Shown here piece after piece: positions 22,439 through 34,248 of a stretch of 64,000 nt of DNA. Numbering within the stretch: the first letter of the stretch is position 1; each line of letters begins with the position of its first letter. The notes beneath the pieces are model-generated. The model saw only the letters and a program-made list of their open reading frames with translations, searched no databases and was not told where the DNA came from. The stretch spans positions 1 to 64,000 of the forward strand of contig JAPDRN010000004.1 of the NCBI GenBank assembly GCA_030247855.1, written 5' to 3'. A program made the position numbers and the translations under genes. This stretch comes from Knufia peltigerae (lineage: Eukaryota > Ascomycota > Eurotiomycetes > Chaetothyriales > Trichomeriaceae).

Positions 22439-23309
22439 CGGGGTTTGATTGGAAGCATGTCAGGAAAAAATAGAGTAATTCGAGTGTGCTAGAGGGGTGC
22501 TTAGTCTGATAATTGTATAGTATATTGTGGGTTGTGGAATATCACTGTTCTCGTACCCATCACCTTCACCATGTTCACTCACTCACTGCCTCTTGCTTTG
22601 GACTGTATTCACCGCCCTCGCCTGGCACTCTCCTTTCAGAAAGAGAAAACAAGACCAAAAAAAATCGAAAAAAAAAATCGCAAGGAACAAAAATTCAAAG
22701 GTCCTTTTCGAAGCCCCGACCCCAGTCTTTCGACCGGCCGAGGCTCCTAAATACTTATCCCGACTATGACCATTCACAAATCTCAACTCCCTGAGGAACG
22801 TATTACATCCCGTAATACTTGTAGAGGTTGCTACAGTAGTCATGGAAAGCAGCCGACTCCCAGTTTAATCCCAACCGGGCTGACTTTCCAAGGATAAGCC
22901 CAACCTCCAAACCATGCGTGTAACAAAGTCACATTTCGACGTGGTGAGTCTTGCTAGTTGGGCCATCAAGGCGAATTTCTTTGTTGAAGACAAGTTCACT
23001 CTTATAACATATAAAGTATGAATTGTTGGTGGATCACTCAGGTGAATACATCCCGTAGTGACAGTAGATACATACCCAAGGTAGTAACGTATATGTGCAA
23101 GTCAGTGAAGTGTTCAGACCAGATGCAGCTTGGGGAGAGGAGAGTATGGAGTGACCGAAGATGTCATTTTTCTACTCGGATGGATTCTTGTCTGGCAGTC
23201 AGATTCGAATCATGAATGTTGAGGCTTTGAATCTATATCTTGAATTTGGCCCAATATCCGACGTCTGTGGTCTATATTCTATGTTCTATGCTGAAATTCC
23301 ATCCCACAG
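22439..23309. other. Intergenic between converging genes
   Basis: 870 bp of 3' flanks, with A-rich runs around 22656-22680. No gene recognised. Confidence 0.5.
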
Positions 23310-24218
23310 CTACTGCCCATCTACTTTTGGTTTGACCATACCGTCCACAATCTTCCCCTGGTCCTGTTCGTCTTTGAGGATGGGTCTGGGAATCTCAAAC
23401 CCGTCGAGGACCCTGGCGTAAGTGATGCCACCAAGTCTCGCAATTGGTCTCAAGACTTCGGGCGCGATGATACTCTTGTCCTCGTTGATGGCGTCCTCTC
23501 GGACCCAAAAGTGCACACCCTCGATCACGGCCAAGACTCCCGTCTTCTTCCCCGGGGTCGTCCTGGATTCGAATTCTTGAGTGTTGAGTAATTTACCTTC
23601 CACACTAAACACGGCCTCTCTCACCCTAGACGCCTTTACCGTTTTACTCTGGGCGGGAGTCAGACCCGACACCGACCACTCGCTCTCGCCGTAGGGCAGG
23701 TCGATGGCGCAAGAGTTGGCCGCCTCGACGTAATCCTCGCTGATGATGTTGATGACGCACTCGCCCGTGTCCATCAGGTTCCGGAGAGTGTCCTTGGCGT
23801 TGTCGAACCCCCCGCTGAACCCTACCCCGAAGATGGGAGGGTCGTGGTTGAAGACCTGGGTGTAGCTGAAGGGGGCCAGGTTGGTGGACGTCCCGTCCTT
23901 GGACCGAGTCGAGAGGAACCCGATCGGTCGAGGGATGATGCCCGAGATGAGAAGTTTGTAGTTCGACACGGGCGAGCGTCCCTCGGCGTAAGGGTCGATC
24001 GAGACGTGAGACCTGGACAGGCCCGACTTGTCAGACGCGCCACCACCGTAGGTCCACGTCGGATCTCGTGTCTTTGTGAAACGCCATTCACGGTCTTGGT
24101 CCCAGTCAGGTCTCGACGCTTGGACCTTGGTGAAGTCACCGTGAGGGTTTCGTTTGATGGTCGATTCGGCATCGTGCTTCTCTTGAGCTTCTTGCGGTTT
24201 GGATTCGGTCGAAGACAT
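23310..24218 (-). CDS. Flavin reductase-like FMN-binding protein
   Basis: Intronless, 302 aa. After a polar stretch of about 75 residues the split-barrel flavin-reductase domain starts at NYKLLISGIIPRPIGFLST. It continues through STNLAPFSYTQVFNHDPPIFGVGF, TLRNLMDTGECVINI and AANSCAIDLPYGESEW. The domain binds FMN and either supplies reduced flavin or acts on small substrates. Fungal proteins of this shape are mostly uncharacterised. It is head-to-head with a hydrolase gene 650 bp away. Confidence 0.88.
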   Translation of the reverse strand: MSSTESKPQEAQEKHDAESTIKRNPHGDFTKVQASRPDWDQDREWRFTKTRDPTWTYGGGASDKSGLSRSHVSIDPYAEGRSPVSNYKLLISGIIPRPIGFLSTRSKDGTSTNLAPFSYTQVFNHDPPIFGVGFSGGFDNAKDTLRNLMDTGECVINIISEDYVEAANSCAIDLPYGESEWSVSGLTPAQSKTVKASRVREAVFSVEGKLLNTQEFESRTTPGKKTGVLAVIEGVHFWVREDAINEDKSIIAPEVLRPIARLGGITYARVLDGFEIPRPILKDEQDQGKIVDGMVKPKVDGQ

Positions 24219-24867
24219 TTTGTTATTGTCCTGCTTGGATAAGCTCGGTGTTCGACTTGAGAGGGCTGAGAGAGAGCAGGTCCAAGTTGAAACGACAAGA
24301 GAGACGGCACGAGAACTGTATTAATAAGTACTACTGCCGGCCAGGAGATTATATCATCAAAAGCCTTACTATGATGATTCTAGTCATGTAGATTTGGTGA
24401 GATATTCTTCAAGTTTACGTCATCATTTTTTTTTTCTGTAGGAAGCACCGTGTGTAATCCACACAGCCTTGTGCGGCCCTTTGAAAACTCCCTCTTTATC
24501 CGTAGCCTTAAGGGTCTTCGCTAAAAAGGAGATGCCCGTCCTTATCCGTGTCGAAACTGCGGGGTCGATGTATCTGCCAGGGATGGTATCAGTCAACAAT
24601 TGCGATTACGAGTACGGAGTAACGAGTCTCACCTATTGAATTCGTTACTGTTCCATTGATCCATGCGAGGGAAGAGGGGCCAGATCAACGACTTTCTAGT
24701 CATTCGACTTCTTCACTCCATCATTCAAGGACACATTCTCTTTCCAGCTCCAGCATCATCTGCATCCAACTGAGGCACCATACTAGTCATCGACATACGA
24801 TCAACTACCTAGTATCTTGGGCAGGTTCTCCTATTGAGGAGTCCGTACCCAGTACGTATCGGCAACA
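24219..24867. other. Divergent promoter region with TACGGAGTA
   Basis: Between the divergent flavin-reductase and hydrolase genes. TACGGAGTA, the reverse complement of the recurring TACTCCGTA, is at 24613-24621. A T-rich run is near 24427. Confidence 0.55.
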
Positions 24868-26001
24868 ATGTCGGAAATCTCAACCTACTCTCTGGGGGAC
24901 TTTGCCCTACAATCCGGCGAAACCATCCCCGGAGCTTTCATAGCGTACCGGACGTTTGGGTCTCCCTCCAACCCGGCGATCCTCTACCCGACGTGGTTCA
25001 GCGGGTTGATCAGTGACAATGAATGGCTCGTCGGGACCGACAAGGCCCTCGACCCGAATCACTATTTCATCATCATCCCGGCGTTGTTCGGCAATGGCCA
25101 GTCCATCTCGCCGTCCAACTCGTCCGTCTCCCCATTCCCCAAGGTTAGTTTTTTCGACAACGTGAGGGCCCAGCACGTCTTGGTCACCGAGCACCTCAAG
25201 GTCACCCACCTCCGCCTCGTGACGGGGTGGTCCATGGGGGCCGCCCAGTCTTTCCAGTGGGCCACTCAGTACCCTTCGTTCATGGACGTCGTGGTCCCCT
25301 TTTGCGGCTCCGCCCGGACCAGCATCCACAACCAGACCATGCTCGAGGGAGTCAAGGTCGCCCTGCTCGCCGCAAAGGGTCAGTCCTCGGCGGGTCCGGC
25401 CCTCGAGCGTGTCGAGGATAGGGCGGCAGCTCGGCCTCGCGACGAATGGACCCAGACCGAACGCACCGTCGGCCTCAAGGCTTTCGGTCGCGCCTACGCC
25501 GGCTGGGGGTTCAGCCAGACCTTTTACCGCCAACGACTCCACGAAACGGCATACCGTGCCAAGTCGCTCGAGGACTTTTTGCAAACCTTTTGGGAACCGT
25601 GGGCGTTGAGCAAGGACCCGGAAAACCTCCTGACCATGCTGTGGACCTGGACAAACGGCGACGTGAGCCTCCAGGGACCCTACGACGGGGACTTTGAAAA
25701 GGCAATGGCCGCCATCAAGGCCAAAACTCTCGTGTTGCCCAGTAAGACGGATTTGTATTTCCCGTGAGTTGTCATTACCCAGTCCCTTCTCTTTGATTGA
25801 TCTATCGCCAACTTTTGTGTGTCCAGACCCGAAGATTCAGAATACGAAGTGTCATCAATGTCCCCCGGAGTCGGCACCCTCGACGTCTACCCCTCGGTCT
25901 GGGGACACTGGGCCGGAGGCCCGCCGGGGAACATGGAAGATGTCAAGTGGCTCGACGAACGACTCGCGAGATTACTCGCAGAAGCACCAAAGTTGGGTTG
26001 A
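24868..26001 (+). CDS. Alpha/beta hydrolase of the homoserine O-acetyltransferase family
   Basis: Two exons (24868-25763 and 25827-26001) give 356 aa. Seen: the family opening GETIPGAFIAYRTFG, the VTGWSMGAAQ nucleophile elbow with S122, a WGFSQTFYR lid segment, the TLVLPSKTDLYFPPED strand carrying the probable catalytic Asp, and GHWAGG with the catalytic His in exon 2. The protein is shorter than true Met2/HAT, and many fungal paralogues of this fold act as other acyltransferases or hydrolases. A role in methionine synthesis is therefore only possible. GC is high in exon 1. Confidence 0.87.
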
Positions 26002-26597
26002 CCAGGGATTCATTAAGAGTCGGACATAGGATTGTGAAGCGAGGAGGGAAGTGATGGCTCCAACACAGGAATCTAACGAGTACGTAGTATAAGACTGCTA
26101 CACTCTGACGATGTGGTAAATAAGTATTCAGAATGTGCAACATCTTTCTCTCAATTCATGCCTATCAAGGTCCCCTCCATGACTGACCGACCATACTTCA
26201 TACTACCCATCATACTTCGCACGGCAAAGGACAGCTCCATTCCGACCCAGATATCTTCTCGTTTCCCTTGCCAAACAATATCGTGTCATCAGTAAAACAA
26301 AGCCTGAATCGTCGGAACTGCAAAATCCCTTGTCAGAAAAGGGAAAAAACGTGCCACCCAAAGCATATACCTTCGTACACATACTGTTGATGTGTCAAAC
26401 CGCATCAACGACCATGCAACCATATCAAAACACCATTCTTACGCCAAACTCCTATTTCTCGTAAACCCATGTCGTTGAAATCGTGACAGTGCCATTCATG
26501 CCCATTCGACAAAATACCATTTCCGACTCTATCGTTCACCCGTTCACTGACTCTTCAAAGCCAGCTTGAATCTCAATGTTGCCGACCAAGTGTCACA
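26002..26597. other. Intergenic between converging genes
   Basis: About 600 bp of 3' flanks; nothing recognised. Confidence 0.5.
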
Positions 26598-29500
26598 CTA
26601 GTGAGATTGACCCAGTCCGCCCGTAATCCCATCCACATCAACAGCCAGACTCTGATGCTTTTCCCAATGATCCAACAACTTCCCGACCTCCTTGAAACTC
26701 ACCGGCTTCGTCATGTAAATATCACACCCAGAGTCAAACACCTCGGTCTGGTCCTTGCCGCTTGCAAGCCCCGTCAGCGCAATGATCATCGCGCCTGGGT
26801 CGGAACTGCCGCCATTACTCCTGCTGTCCTCGAACTGGCGAATCGCCCTTGTCGCGTCGAAGCCGTTCATCACGGGCATCGAAATATCCATAAAGATGAC
26901 GTCAAACGGTACCTGCGCTTGCCTGACGGCATCAACCGCTTGCTCACCATCTTCGGCCTGACAGATGCGCGTGTATTTTCTCTTCGTCCGCAGATACGTC
27001 TCCAGGAGTCGGAGGTTGATTTTGTTGTCATCTACCAGGAGAACGTGAGGGTCGATACGTTCAGGTTTCAACTCGGTCAAGAGATGGGAAGGCCGAGGCG
27101 CTTCGAGTGGCGTGGTTCCATTGCTGGGAGTATTTTGAGACAACCCATTTCCGGACATGCTCCTGTTCCGCTCGCGACGCACCCTTGATGCATCCTGCGT
27201 CTGTATGGGAAATGGAAATGAATCTCCTTCGCTAACATGAGTCCGGGGCGTGCGCAGAGCTGTGATGGGCTCGTGAAGCGCCATCTGTGCGTTTTGACTG
27301 GCCTGTGACGCTGCAAAAGTCTCGGTCGCTTGCACCACTTTCGCCTTGTCGTTTTGGCCAGGAGGGTTCAAGTCCATGTCACGCAACTCCTCCGTGACTG
27401 ACTCGAGTGCTGTTCGGGTGGTTGCTGGGCTGGCAGGAGGAGGTGCGGACTGAGAAGGCGCGGCGAACTGAGGATTCTGAGCTTGCTTCTTATCCAAAGC
27501 TATGCGTATACTACGGGCAAGCTTATGGGGCCCGCACGGCGTCGAAACAAACTCCACCACGCTCGCTATCCGTTGTTCGAGAGAATGTAGCAACGCGGCG
27601 CTGTGTTTACTCGAGACAGAGCACATCACTATGAGAGCAGGGCGGTTTCCCGGCGTTCCCATAGTATCCTCGATCAGCTTCTCCAAATGTTCCTCTCTCA
27701 CAAGAACAACAGTGCATGTCTTGTAGAGCACGGAATCGACAAAGTCGAGATTGTACCATTCCTGGACGTATGACTTGATCACTTGACTCAACTCAACGTC
27801 CACATTGGGCACGGGCTGGTAGAAGGTCATTGTAACGTTTGCTGAATTGGCGTGGAGAAAGGTGATACTGTCATCTCCACCCGAGGCAGTAGAAGACACT
27901 GTCCCACCAGACCAGGGCGTTGTCTGGGTTGAGGTTTGACCTGGTAGAGGTCTCTTCATAGGCAGGCTCACCTCGACCGTAGTTCCTTGATCAACTTTGC
28001 TCTTCACGTTGATCGTACCACCAAGCATGAGAACGATACTTCTAACGATACTCATGCCCAAGCCGGTACCGGGTGCCAGTGAGTTTTCTTGAGCAAATGG
28101 TACAAAAAGCTTCGACGAGAGAAACTCTTGAGATATTCCCTTGCCAGTATCCATTACCGTGAAAACCATCAGATCATTGCCATCATCCTCGGTCGATGAC
28201 TTCAATTGTAGCTGAACATGTATTGACCCTTGACTGGTATACTTGATGGCATTTCCAGTGATGTTCATGATGATGCGTCGGATTGCTCCAGGTTGTGTCA
28301 AAAAATTCCAGTCAGCTTGCTGAACATCAATCAGGATGTCAACAGTATCCGGGCCCAATCCATCCTGTTTGCCAAGTCTGGTCCCTCGCCCTCGAGCGTG
28401 GCGAGAAATGTCTGTTATGTCGATCCCAGAATTGTACGTATGACCAAGGACCAAACCATCCACCACTTCCTCCAGGACAGCAGAGACATCGGTAACACCG
28501 AACAGTTGCAGCAGAGGAGGAGCACCATGGGATAGTGGCTTAGAGGAGTTTTCGGGGCCTAAAAAGTTGTTTCGTTTGGAACTGTGCGACTTCTTATTCG
28601 ACGCCTGCCATACCCTCTGGAACGAGTTGACTTTGGAGAAGTCAAGAACGTGGTTGATGGTGTCTAACAAAGTCCGACCGCATGAGTCAATCGTATCAAC
28701 AAGAGACCTCTGAAAACCCGTGAGATCGGTCTCGGTGAGAAACTCCACACTGGCCAACAATCCGTGGAGAGGGGACCGCATTTCATGCGAGATAGTACCG
28801 ACAAAGTCGCTCTTTTGCTTGTCGGCTACCATAGTATCGAGTCGACTGCACTCCGCCATTAAGGTGCTGCAGAATGAGTTGAGAAAAGGCAATTCGACGG
28901 TAGAACTGAAGGATCTTGTGTCTAGTGTTGTCGCGACAAAACAAGCATGAGCAAACGACCCACTACTGGCATCCCACAGGGGAGCAAAGAGCACTTGTAA
29001 AGCGGAAGGGAATTCCTTTCTCAAGGCATCCATCTCTAACTGTTTTCGTCTGCTCTTTTTGCGAGGGCGTAACGGAGAGTTGGGTACAGTCCTGTCTTCT
29101 TCCGAGGACGAGACGTTATTAATGTCCAAGGACCACAGTTTCCCCCCGGGATACCGTCGCATCAGGCTTTGCAGCATTTCATCATCGATGCCTCTCACAT
29201 GTGCCACTTCCTTTTCTGGAAGATAAGGTTCCGTCTGCGTCGAGTACGCAATAAAGCATGGCCGACTTGCCGTCGTTTGGGGGATAGCACTGGCTTTCTC
29301 TCCATCTGAGGGTGGCTTTTGGTGGGCATTTTTTGAGGCTGGTAGAAACGGTATCGATCGACGCCTTTGGCCACGGACAGGGGTTTTCTCGGCGGTCGGG
29401 TTTAGACTGAGGAATGTTACTGCGCCGTCCTCCCCAATATCACCAAAGGACTCGCGGAGAATGTTGGCCGCTCTACCAAAGGTTTTGATATGCGACCGCG

Positions 29501-30476
29501 ACTCCGCATCGTCTTCAACTTTGGCCCACCCATCGTCCGAATCTGATGAATGGCCTGATGTGCTGTCATTGTCGCCAAGGGAGTTCCAAGATGTTATTCT
29601 CTGAGCTGCCCAACGGTACTCGCTTGACGATGGGCGCTCTCGCATTCCGTCGACATTCGGTGGCTCGCTGCCATTGAGCATTTTGGATCGTCTCTTGATG
29701 GATCTCTCCACTTGGTGCGCAGACAATTGGATGGTTTTTTTCCCAGCGATGAAAGCTTCTAGACCTTCCGCTAGGCGGCGACACCGCATCCCTTCGATTG
29801 CCTGTCTGTTGATTTCTAGATGCTGCATTATTTGTCGCGCGGAATTGGCCATAAACTTCACCTCGTCATCCGTTAGGCCATCGGGGCGAGGTCTGGTGTC
29901 CATAACCGCAAGACTGCCAATGTTGATGCCTTCTCTTGTGGTGATTGGGACACCGGCATAGAACCTGTAGTATGGAGGGCCAGTAACAATTTCCATTTCA
30001 GAGAAGTCGGATTGCGACAGATCCGGGATCACAAACATTGGTGTAGGTTGCGATCCTTCGGCACTTTGTGACTTGATGGTCAATTCACATATTTTCCCCT
30101 TCAATGGCACCGAACTGCACCTCGTGAGTATGGGATCTTCCACGAACTCATATGTTGTGTCTCCTTTTCCTTTGGATTCCTTCGTAGCCTCGGCCAGGAA
30201 GTACATGAGGTCTCGGTCCATCACGTTGAGCATGGCTTTCCTGCAGTCGCAGCGGAGAACCGCAAGCTGACAGAAGGGAGCCAGGGCATCGCTAAGGCTA
30301 GGGACATCGTCGGAGGCGAGGTCGAAGAGTGAGTCGGGGCGTCGAGAGTCTGGGTGAATGAGATTGTCTGGCTGGAGGTAGTGGTAGAACTCTCGAGCTC
30401 GTTGCAGATCGCCCAAACTGAAGTCTACAGGTTGGATTGGAAAGCCGCTCGTGCCGGTGCTTGTGCTGTTGGCCAT
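26598..30476 (-). CDS. GAF-domain hybrid histidine kinase
   Basis: Intronless, 1292 aa. Domain order: GAF-like domain (about 60-230, with YYRFYAGVPITT and GSLAVMDTRPR), a long Ser-rich linker, HisKA with the phospho-acceptor H in FVGTISHEMRSPLHG (about 565), and HATPase with the N box NITGNAIKYT (about 737) and MDTGKGIS. A pseudo-receiver-like or linker region follows. The C-terminal receiver has VLLVDDNKINL (about 1144), the phospho-acceptor D in VIFMDISMPVMNG (about 1195) and the MTKPVSF lysine. It should autophosphorylate and pass phosphate through an HPt protein to a response regulator. There are no membrane segments, so it probably senses a cytoplasmic signal. Its fungal HHK group cannot be fixed by eye. 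Confidence 0.93.
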   Translation of the reverse strand: MANSTSTGTSGFPIQPVDFSLGDLQRAREFYHYLQPDNLIHPDSRRPDSLFDLASDDVPSLSDALAPFCQLAVLRCDCRKAMLNVMDRDLMYFLAEATKESKGKGDTTYEFVEDPILTRCSSVPLKGKICELTIKSQSAEGSQPTPMFVIPDLSQSDFSEMEIVTGPPYYRFYAGVPITTREGINIGSLAVMDTRPRPDGLTDDEVKFMANSARQIMQHLEINRQAIEGMRCRRLAEGLEAFIAGKKTIQLSAHQVERSIKRRSKMLNGSEPPNVDGMRERPSSSEYRWAAQRITSWNSLGDNDSTSGHSSDSDDGWAKVEDDAESRSHIKTFGRAANILRESFGDIGEDGAVTFLSLNPTAEKTPVRGQRRRSIPFLPASKNAHQKPPSDGEKASAIPQTTASRPCFIAYSTQTEPYLPEKEVAHVRGIDDEMLQSLMRRYPGGKLWSLDINNVSSSEEDRTVPNSPLRPRKKSRRKQLEMDALRKEFPSALQVLFAPLWDASSGSFAHACFVATTLDTRSFSSTVELPFLNSFCSTLMAECSRLDTMVADKQKSDFVGTISHEMRSPLHGLLASVEFLTETDLTGFQRSLVDTIDSCGRTLLDTINHVLDFSKVNSFQRVWQASNKKSHSSKRNNFLGPENSSKPLSHGAPPLLQLFGVTDVSAVLEEVVDGLVLGHTYNSGIDITDISRHARGRGTRLGKQDGLGPDTVDILIDVQQADWNFLTQPGAIRRIIMNITGNAIKYTSQGSIHVQLQLKSSTEDDGNDLMVFTVMDTGKGISQEFLSSKLFVPFAQENSLAPGTGLGMSIVRSIVLMLGGTINVKSKVDQGTTVEVSLPMKRPLPGQTSTQTTPWSGGTVSSTASGGDDSITFLHANSANVTMTFYQPVPNVDVELSQVIKSYVQEWYNLDFVDSVLYKTCTVVLVREEHLEKLIEDTMGTPGNRPALIVMCSVSSKHSAALLHSLEQRIASVVEFVSTPCGPHKLARSIRIALDKKQAQNPQFAAPSQSAPPPASPATTRTALESVTEELRDMDLNPPGQNDKAKVVQATETFAASQASQNAQMALHEPITALRTPRTHVSEGDSFPFPIQTQDASRVRRERNRSMSGNGLSQNTPSNGTTPLEAPRPSHLLTELKPERIDPHVLLVDDNKINLRLLETYLRTKRKYTRICQAEDGEQAVDAVRQAQVPFDVIFMDISMPVMNGFDATRAIRQFEDSRSNGGSSDPGAMIIALTGLASGKDQTEVFDSGCDIYMTKPVSFKEVGKLLDHWEKHQSLAVDVDGITGGLGQSH

Positions 30477-31455
30477 GGCTGACGGTGTCCTACGCTGTAG
30501 ATGCTCGAGAGCGGAGGACGAGGGATGACAGATTCTGCGTTACCGGCGCAGGAACAATCAATAACGGGATCATACCTAGAATGCGAAAAAGTGGTTACTG
30601 AAGAAGAGAAGTCTCGTGTATTACCAGAAGCAAGCAGAGGAGTTGTACACTTGCTGCGTGGTGGAGTGAGTGGATGCAAAGTCTACATTGATTTGATGTG
30701 CAATGCGCAATGGCCAGGCCCGCGCGGAACGTCCAAACATACGTACAGTACCGACTGCACAATAATGCAGACAGGGTCCTCGGATACATGGCTATTGTAC
30801 AATATCCTAAGCCTTACAAGTCCTGTACTACTTGATACACCACTTGCCTTGAGGTGGTCTAGACCGCATTGTTGTTGGCCCGCAATGCGTGTGACTGGCG
30901 CAGCTGGCGATTGCTCCCTGGATAATAGGGCAGACAGCGCAGATGAGGGGCATAATCGTAAGCCCCAAAGATCCAGAATCCAGATGCCAGGGACCAGTGA
31001 GCGCCCGGAAAATTTCACCGATCCAGCCACATCTGAGCCCTAATGAGCCTAATCGCCCCGTCCAGGGGACAACAGGGACCGACTCCCTGTCACGCCATGC
31101 CCCTTCCAGCCAGCGGCCGCAGACCCTGCATGTCTGAGGATCTTCACAGATCTTCAGTGTCTCTTTTCCACACGTGTACGAGAGCGACTCGTAGGCGGCG
31201 TGGAATATTCTGCTTCGAGGCAAATTGATAAGTCGTGTCGAAAAGATCATCGCACGAGGTGTCCCCTTCTCTGCTTTGCTGCCCACCGGCTCACTCGTAT
31301 TTGGCCATCTGCATGGCGACTTTGCTTCCTCGCCCTCCACTGGTCCTCCGTAGTCGAGAAGCAAAGGGAGGACCGGTGGTGGCCAATGAATGACTGGTGA
31401 CATACCAATGCCCTGCGATTGCAGCCTTTCGTCTCAGTAAGAACAGTTTGGGATT
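30477..31455. other. Intergenic, histidine kinase promoter
   Basis: About 980 bp upstream of the kinase and downstream of the GT34 gene. Only short overlapping frames; none recognised. Confidence 0.5.
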
Positions 31456-32893
31456 TCATCTTTCCGTCGTTGGAGCTTGCTCCTGCAACAGACCTTCCTC
31501 CTTCAATTTATCCTGTTCTGCTCGTCGCAGTGCTGCGATCTTCTGAATCCTGAATTTTTCCTTGACTTCATCAACTTTCTGCTCCTTCTTTTCAGGGCTC
31601 AGTCCAGCTTTATCCGCAAGCCTTTCGGCTTCAGCGACAGCCTCTCTTTGCTGATCATCTTGTTCGGTCCCAACCCTAATCAAGATATGCCATCGACGCC
31701 AGTACGTGTCTTGATTCTTCTTATCGTGGCGAGCGTCGTTATTCCAGAATTCAGTGATATTTTTGACGTGTGTCGTGTCGGCGAGAGGTATTTCATACCG
31801 CGCATTCTGATCCCGAACGCGGCTGAGCCATCCCCTGATGATGTCTGGCCGGGCCTCGCTGGTGCCAGGAAGGTGAATCAGCAGATCTCCAGGTTCAAAA
31901 TAGCCGTGTCTCCATTCCCACTCAGGAGGGACCGTGTCATCAATGCCAAAGTTTTGGTACGCATTGAACCAACGTTGTGGAACGTGTGTGGTGTTCCGCC
32001 CCCACTTCTCCTGTACCAAGATTAATTTACACTCGACAACGTGCAGTCAGCAGGATACTCACTTCTTGAATCAGCCACTCCATAGCTGTCTGTTCCGAAT
32101 ATCGCAAGGGTCGCTCGGGATGATAGTTGGTGTACGACATGACCGCCGACAAATACCACATGGACCACTCGTGGACACGCAGGAAGAAGACTCCAGCATT
32201 CAGACCGTTCAGATCATTCGCCACGACGTGATGAATGTGAGAAAATTCGACCGGCGGCACGAAGAGCTCGAGTGGGATGTTGGAATTCATTAAGACCAGG
32301 TCAGCATCGTGCCAAAAGAGCCATTCCAGACGGTCACCCATGGGTTTTGCCAACTCTTGCAGCAGGATCGAGAGGATGAAAGCCTGCTTCGACCAGATAT
32401 CGGGCACGATTTCGTGACGCAAGACGAAGTGTTTGTACCCGAACCGCATGTTGTGTTCTTTGTGCCCAGAGAGAGCCTTCTCATACCAGATGGTATCCTT
32501 GGACACTTCGTTGTAGTACAGCATGGTCAACTTTCCGATCTTGGAATAGAGATTTCCCTCCCCACTCGGGCTGATTTCTTTATCATGCTCTGTCAATGAT
32601 TTTGCAGTTGGTGCTCGTGGCGCCTCGGTCGGTGGGGAGTCTTCAGGGTTGGCTGCCATGGTATGAGGTGCAACCTGATCCTTGGTGGGGTTGGCCTGTT
32701 TGGCGATCACTGTGGCAGGATCATCGATGATAGGAGTCTCGAGGACTCCAGGTTCGATAGGATGGGGTTGCTGCTCGTGTTCCCATCTTGAGTTGGTCGC
32801 GTACAATATCAGCATGATAAGGGCCGTGGCGAGGAGGACGACCCGTCCAAGGCGATGACGCCCACGAAAGGAGGCATTGTGTCCTGTGGTCAT
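31456..32893 (-). CDS. GT34 glycosyltransferase (Gma12/Mnn10 family)
   Basis: Two exons (32893-32063 and 32010-31456) give 461 aa. It is a type II Golgi protein: short cytoplasmic tail, one membrane anchor (about 17-33, VVLLATALIMLILYATN), a Pro-rich stem, then the catalytic domain. The DXD metal/nucleotide-sugar motif is D196-A-D198 in WLFWHDADLVLMN. It is followed by NDLNGLNAGVFFLR and SEQTAMEWLIQE, all GT34 hallmarks. Such enzymes add alpha-galactose or alpha-mannose to N-glycans. The last 60 or so residues are a highly charged Lys/Glu helix, not part of the core domain. An upstream in-frame stretch lacks support, so the start is the ATG before the anchor. Confidence 0.92.
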
Positions 32894-34248
32894 CGTTTGG
32901 TCTGTCACGACCTTCCTCACAATATTCAGCACTAGGTGAGGGTAGAGTGTAGCATGCGACAGGTATATTTCAATGGATCGTCCATCACTACATATTATTT
33001 CTTTCGCGAATACAGGCCCGAGCGACGAATCCACCGCGCCCCTGGTGCCCCCTAATTGCTTGTTAATAATAGCTTCGCCTTTGACCAAAAATGGCCAAGG
33101 AGCAATGGCAGAATTGAGACGGCACGGGATGCACTTTTCTCATTCGAAGAGAGACGGAGGCGCACGATCCGGGATCCAGTCTTTAGGTCAAAATTTTCTA
33201 GGCGAAAGTCTACCGGCTTGTCTCGTGCGGCCACCAAAGAGAAGCGAACGTTGCAACACGACGCATAGCAGCCCCCGGGGGAGATTCAACGAGATTGCCC
33301 TGGGTAAGATCCCTGAACCCAAGCAACAAGTACAGGGATAGAGAACGTGTTGCCCAACCTGAAAACAGTTAAAAAGGGCACACAACCCCAGCAGCCGAAG
33401 TGCATCGCAGATATTGCGCATCTCGAGGGATCTCTGTTCGATCGAGGGTCCTATGTACTCCGTACTGGGACTGTTGACTCGCGAGGTCCAGGGTTTGGTA
33501 TGAAACGAGAAATTCGTTTTTTCATTTCGGAATGCACGGGTGTAGGCGAAACAACGATGGCAGAGAGGTGAAGAGAAGTCATTGTTGATAGCAGATTCAA
33601 TGGACATACTATTGTCACAGCTAATTGCCTATGTATTTAGTGCCGCTATTGACATGTGTATGTAGAGGACAATCTTACCAAGGTTGATCTGGGGGATGCG
33701 CCAAATGTCAAATGCCATACTATGGTAACAGAACAAATACAGTACCCGAGTGAAGACTGGACAAGATGGATACAGGCGCCTGAGGGTGGGAGTTTAGTGG
33801 CTCAATAAGCCTACGGTGCTGCCTACGATACTTGAACTGGGGCCTATTGTACTGCTGGGTGGGGGCACACAGCAAGGGCAAGTATCCAGTTATCCGCCTT
33901 CACTAGCGCTGGCCACTACTCAGACTCGTCGCCCTCTGCGCCGCTGCATTGTTGTGTCAAACTGCGCTGTGTCTTCGCAGGGTCTTCACATCAGCACCAT
34001 CTTCACCTTTACCTTCACTTCCACCTCATCATCTCGACCTGCATATTTCGCCATCATCTTTTCCTTTGGAGTTTGGGGACGATGATGTTTTCCATTCAAC
34101 ACCCTTTTTGTGCCCTCTTTCAATATTAATTCTTGTCCTTCTCTTTCTCCCACCTGTCCTTCCACTGTTGCCTGTCATCGAAACAATCATCACAAACAAC
34201 CAACGATCGATCCTGGATTAGATACTTGCTTCGACTTCCTCCGCTATC
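32894..34248. other. Divergent intergenic region with a TACTCCGTA motif
   Basis: About 1.35 kb between the GT34 gene and poly(A) polymerase. TACTCCGTA is at 33456-33464. A pyrimidine-rich stretch (about 33990-34160) precedes the poly(A) polymerase start, as is common in strongly expressed fungal genes. No gene recognised. Confidence 0.55.
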
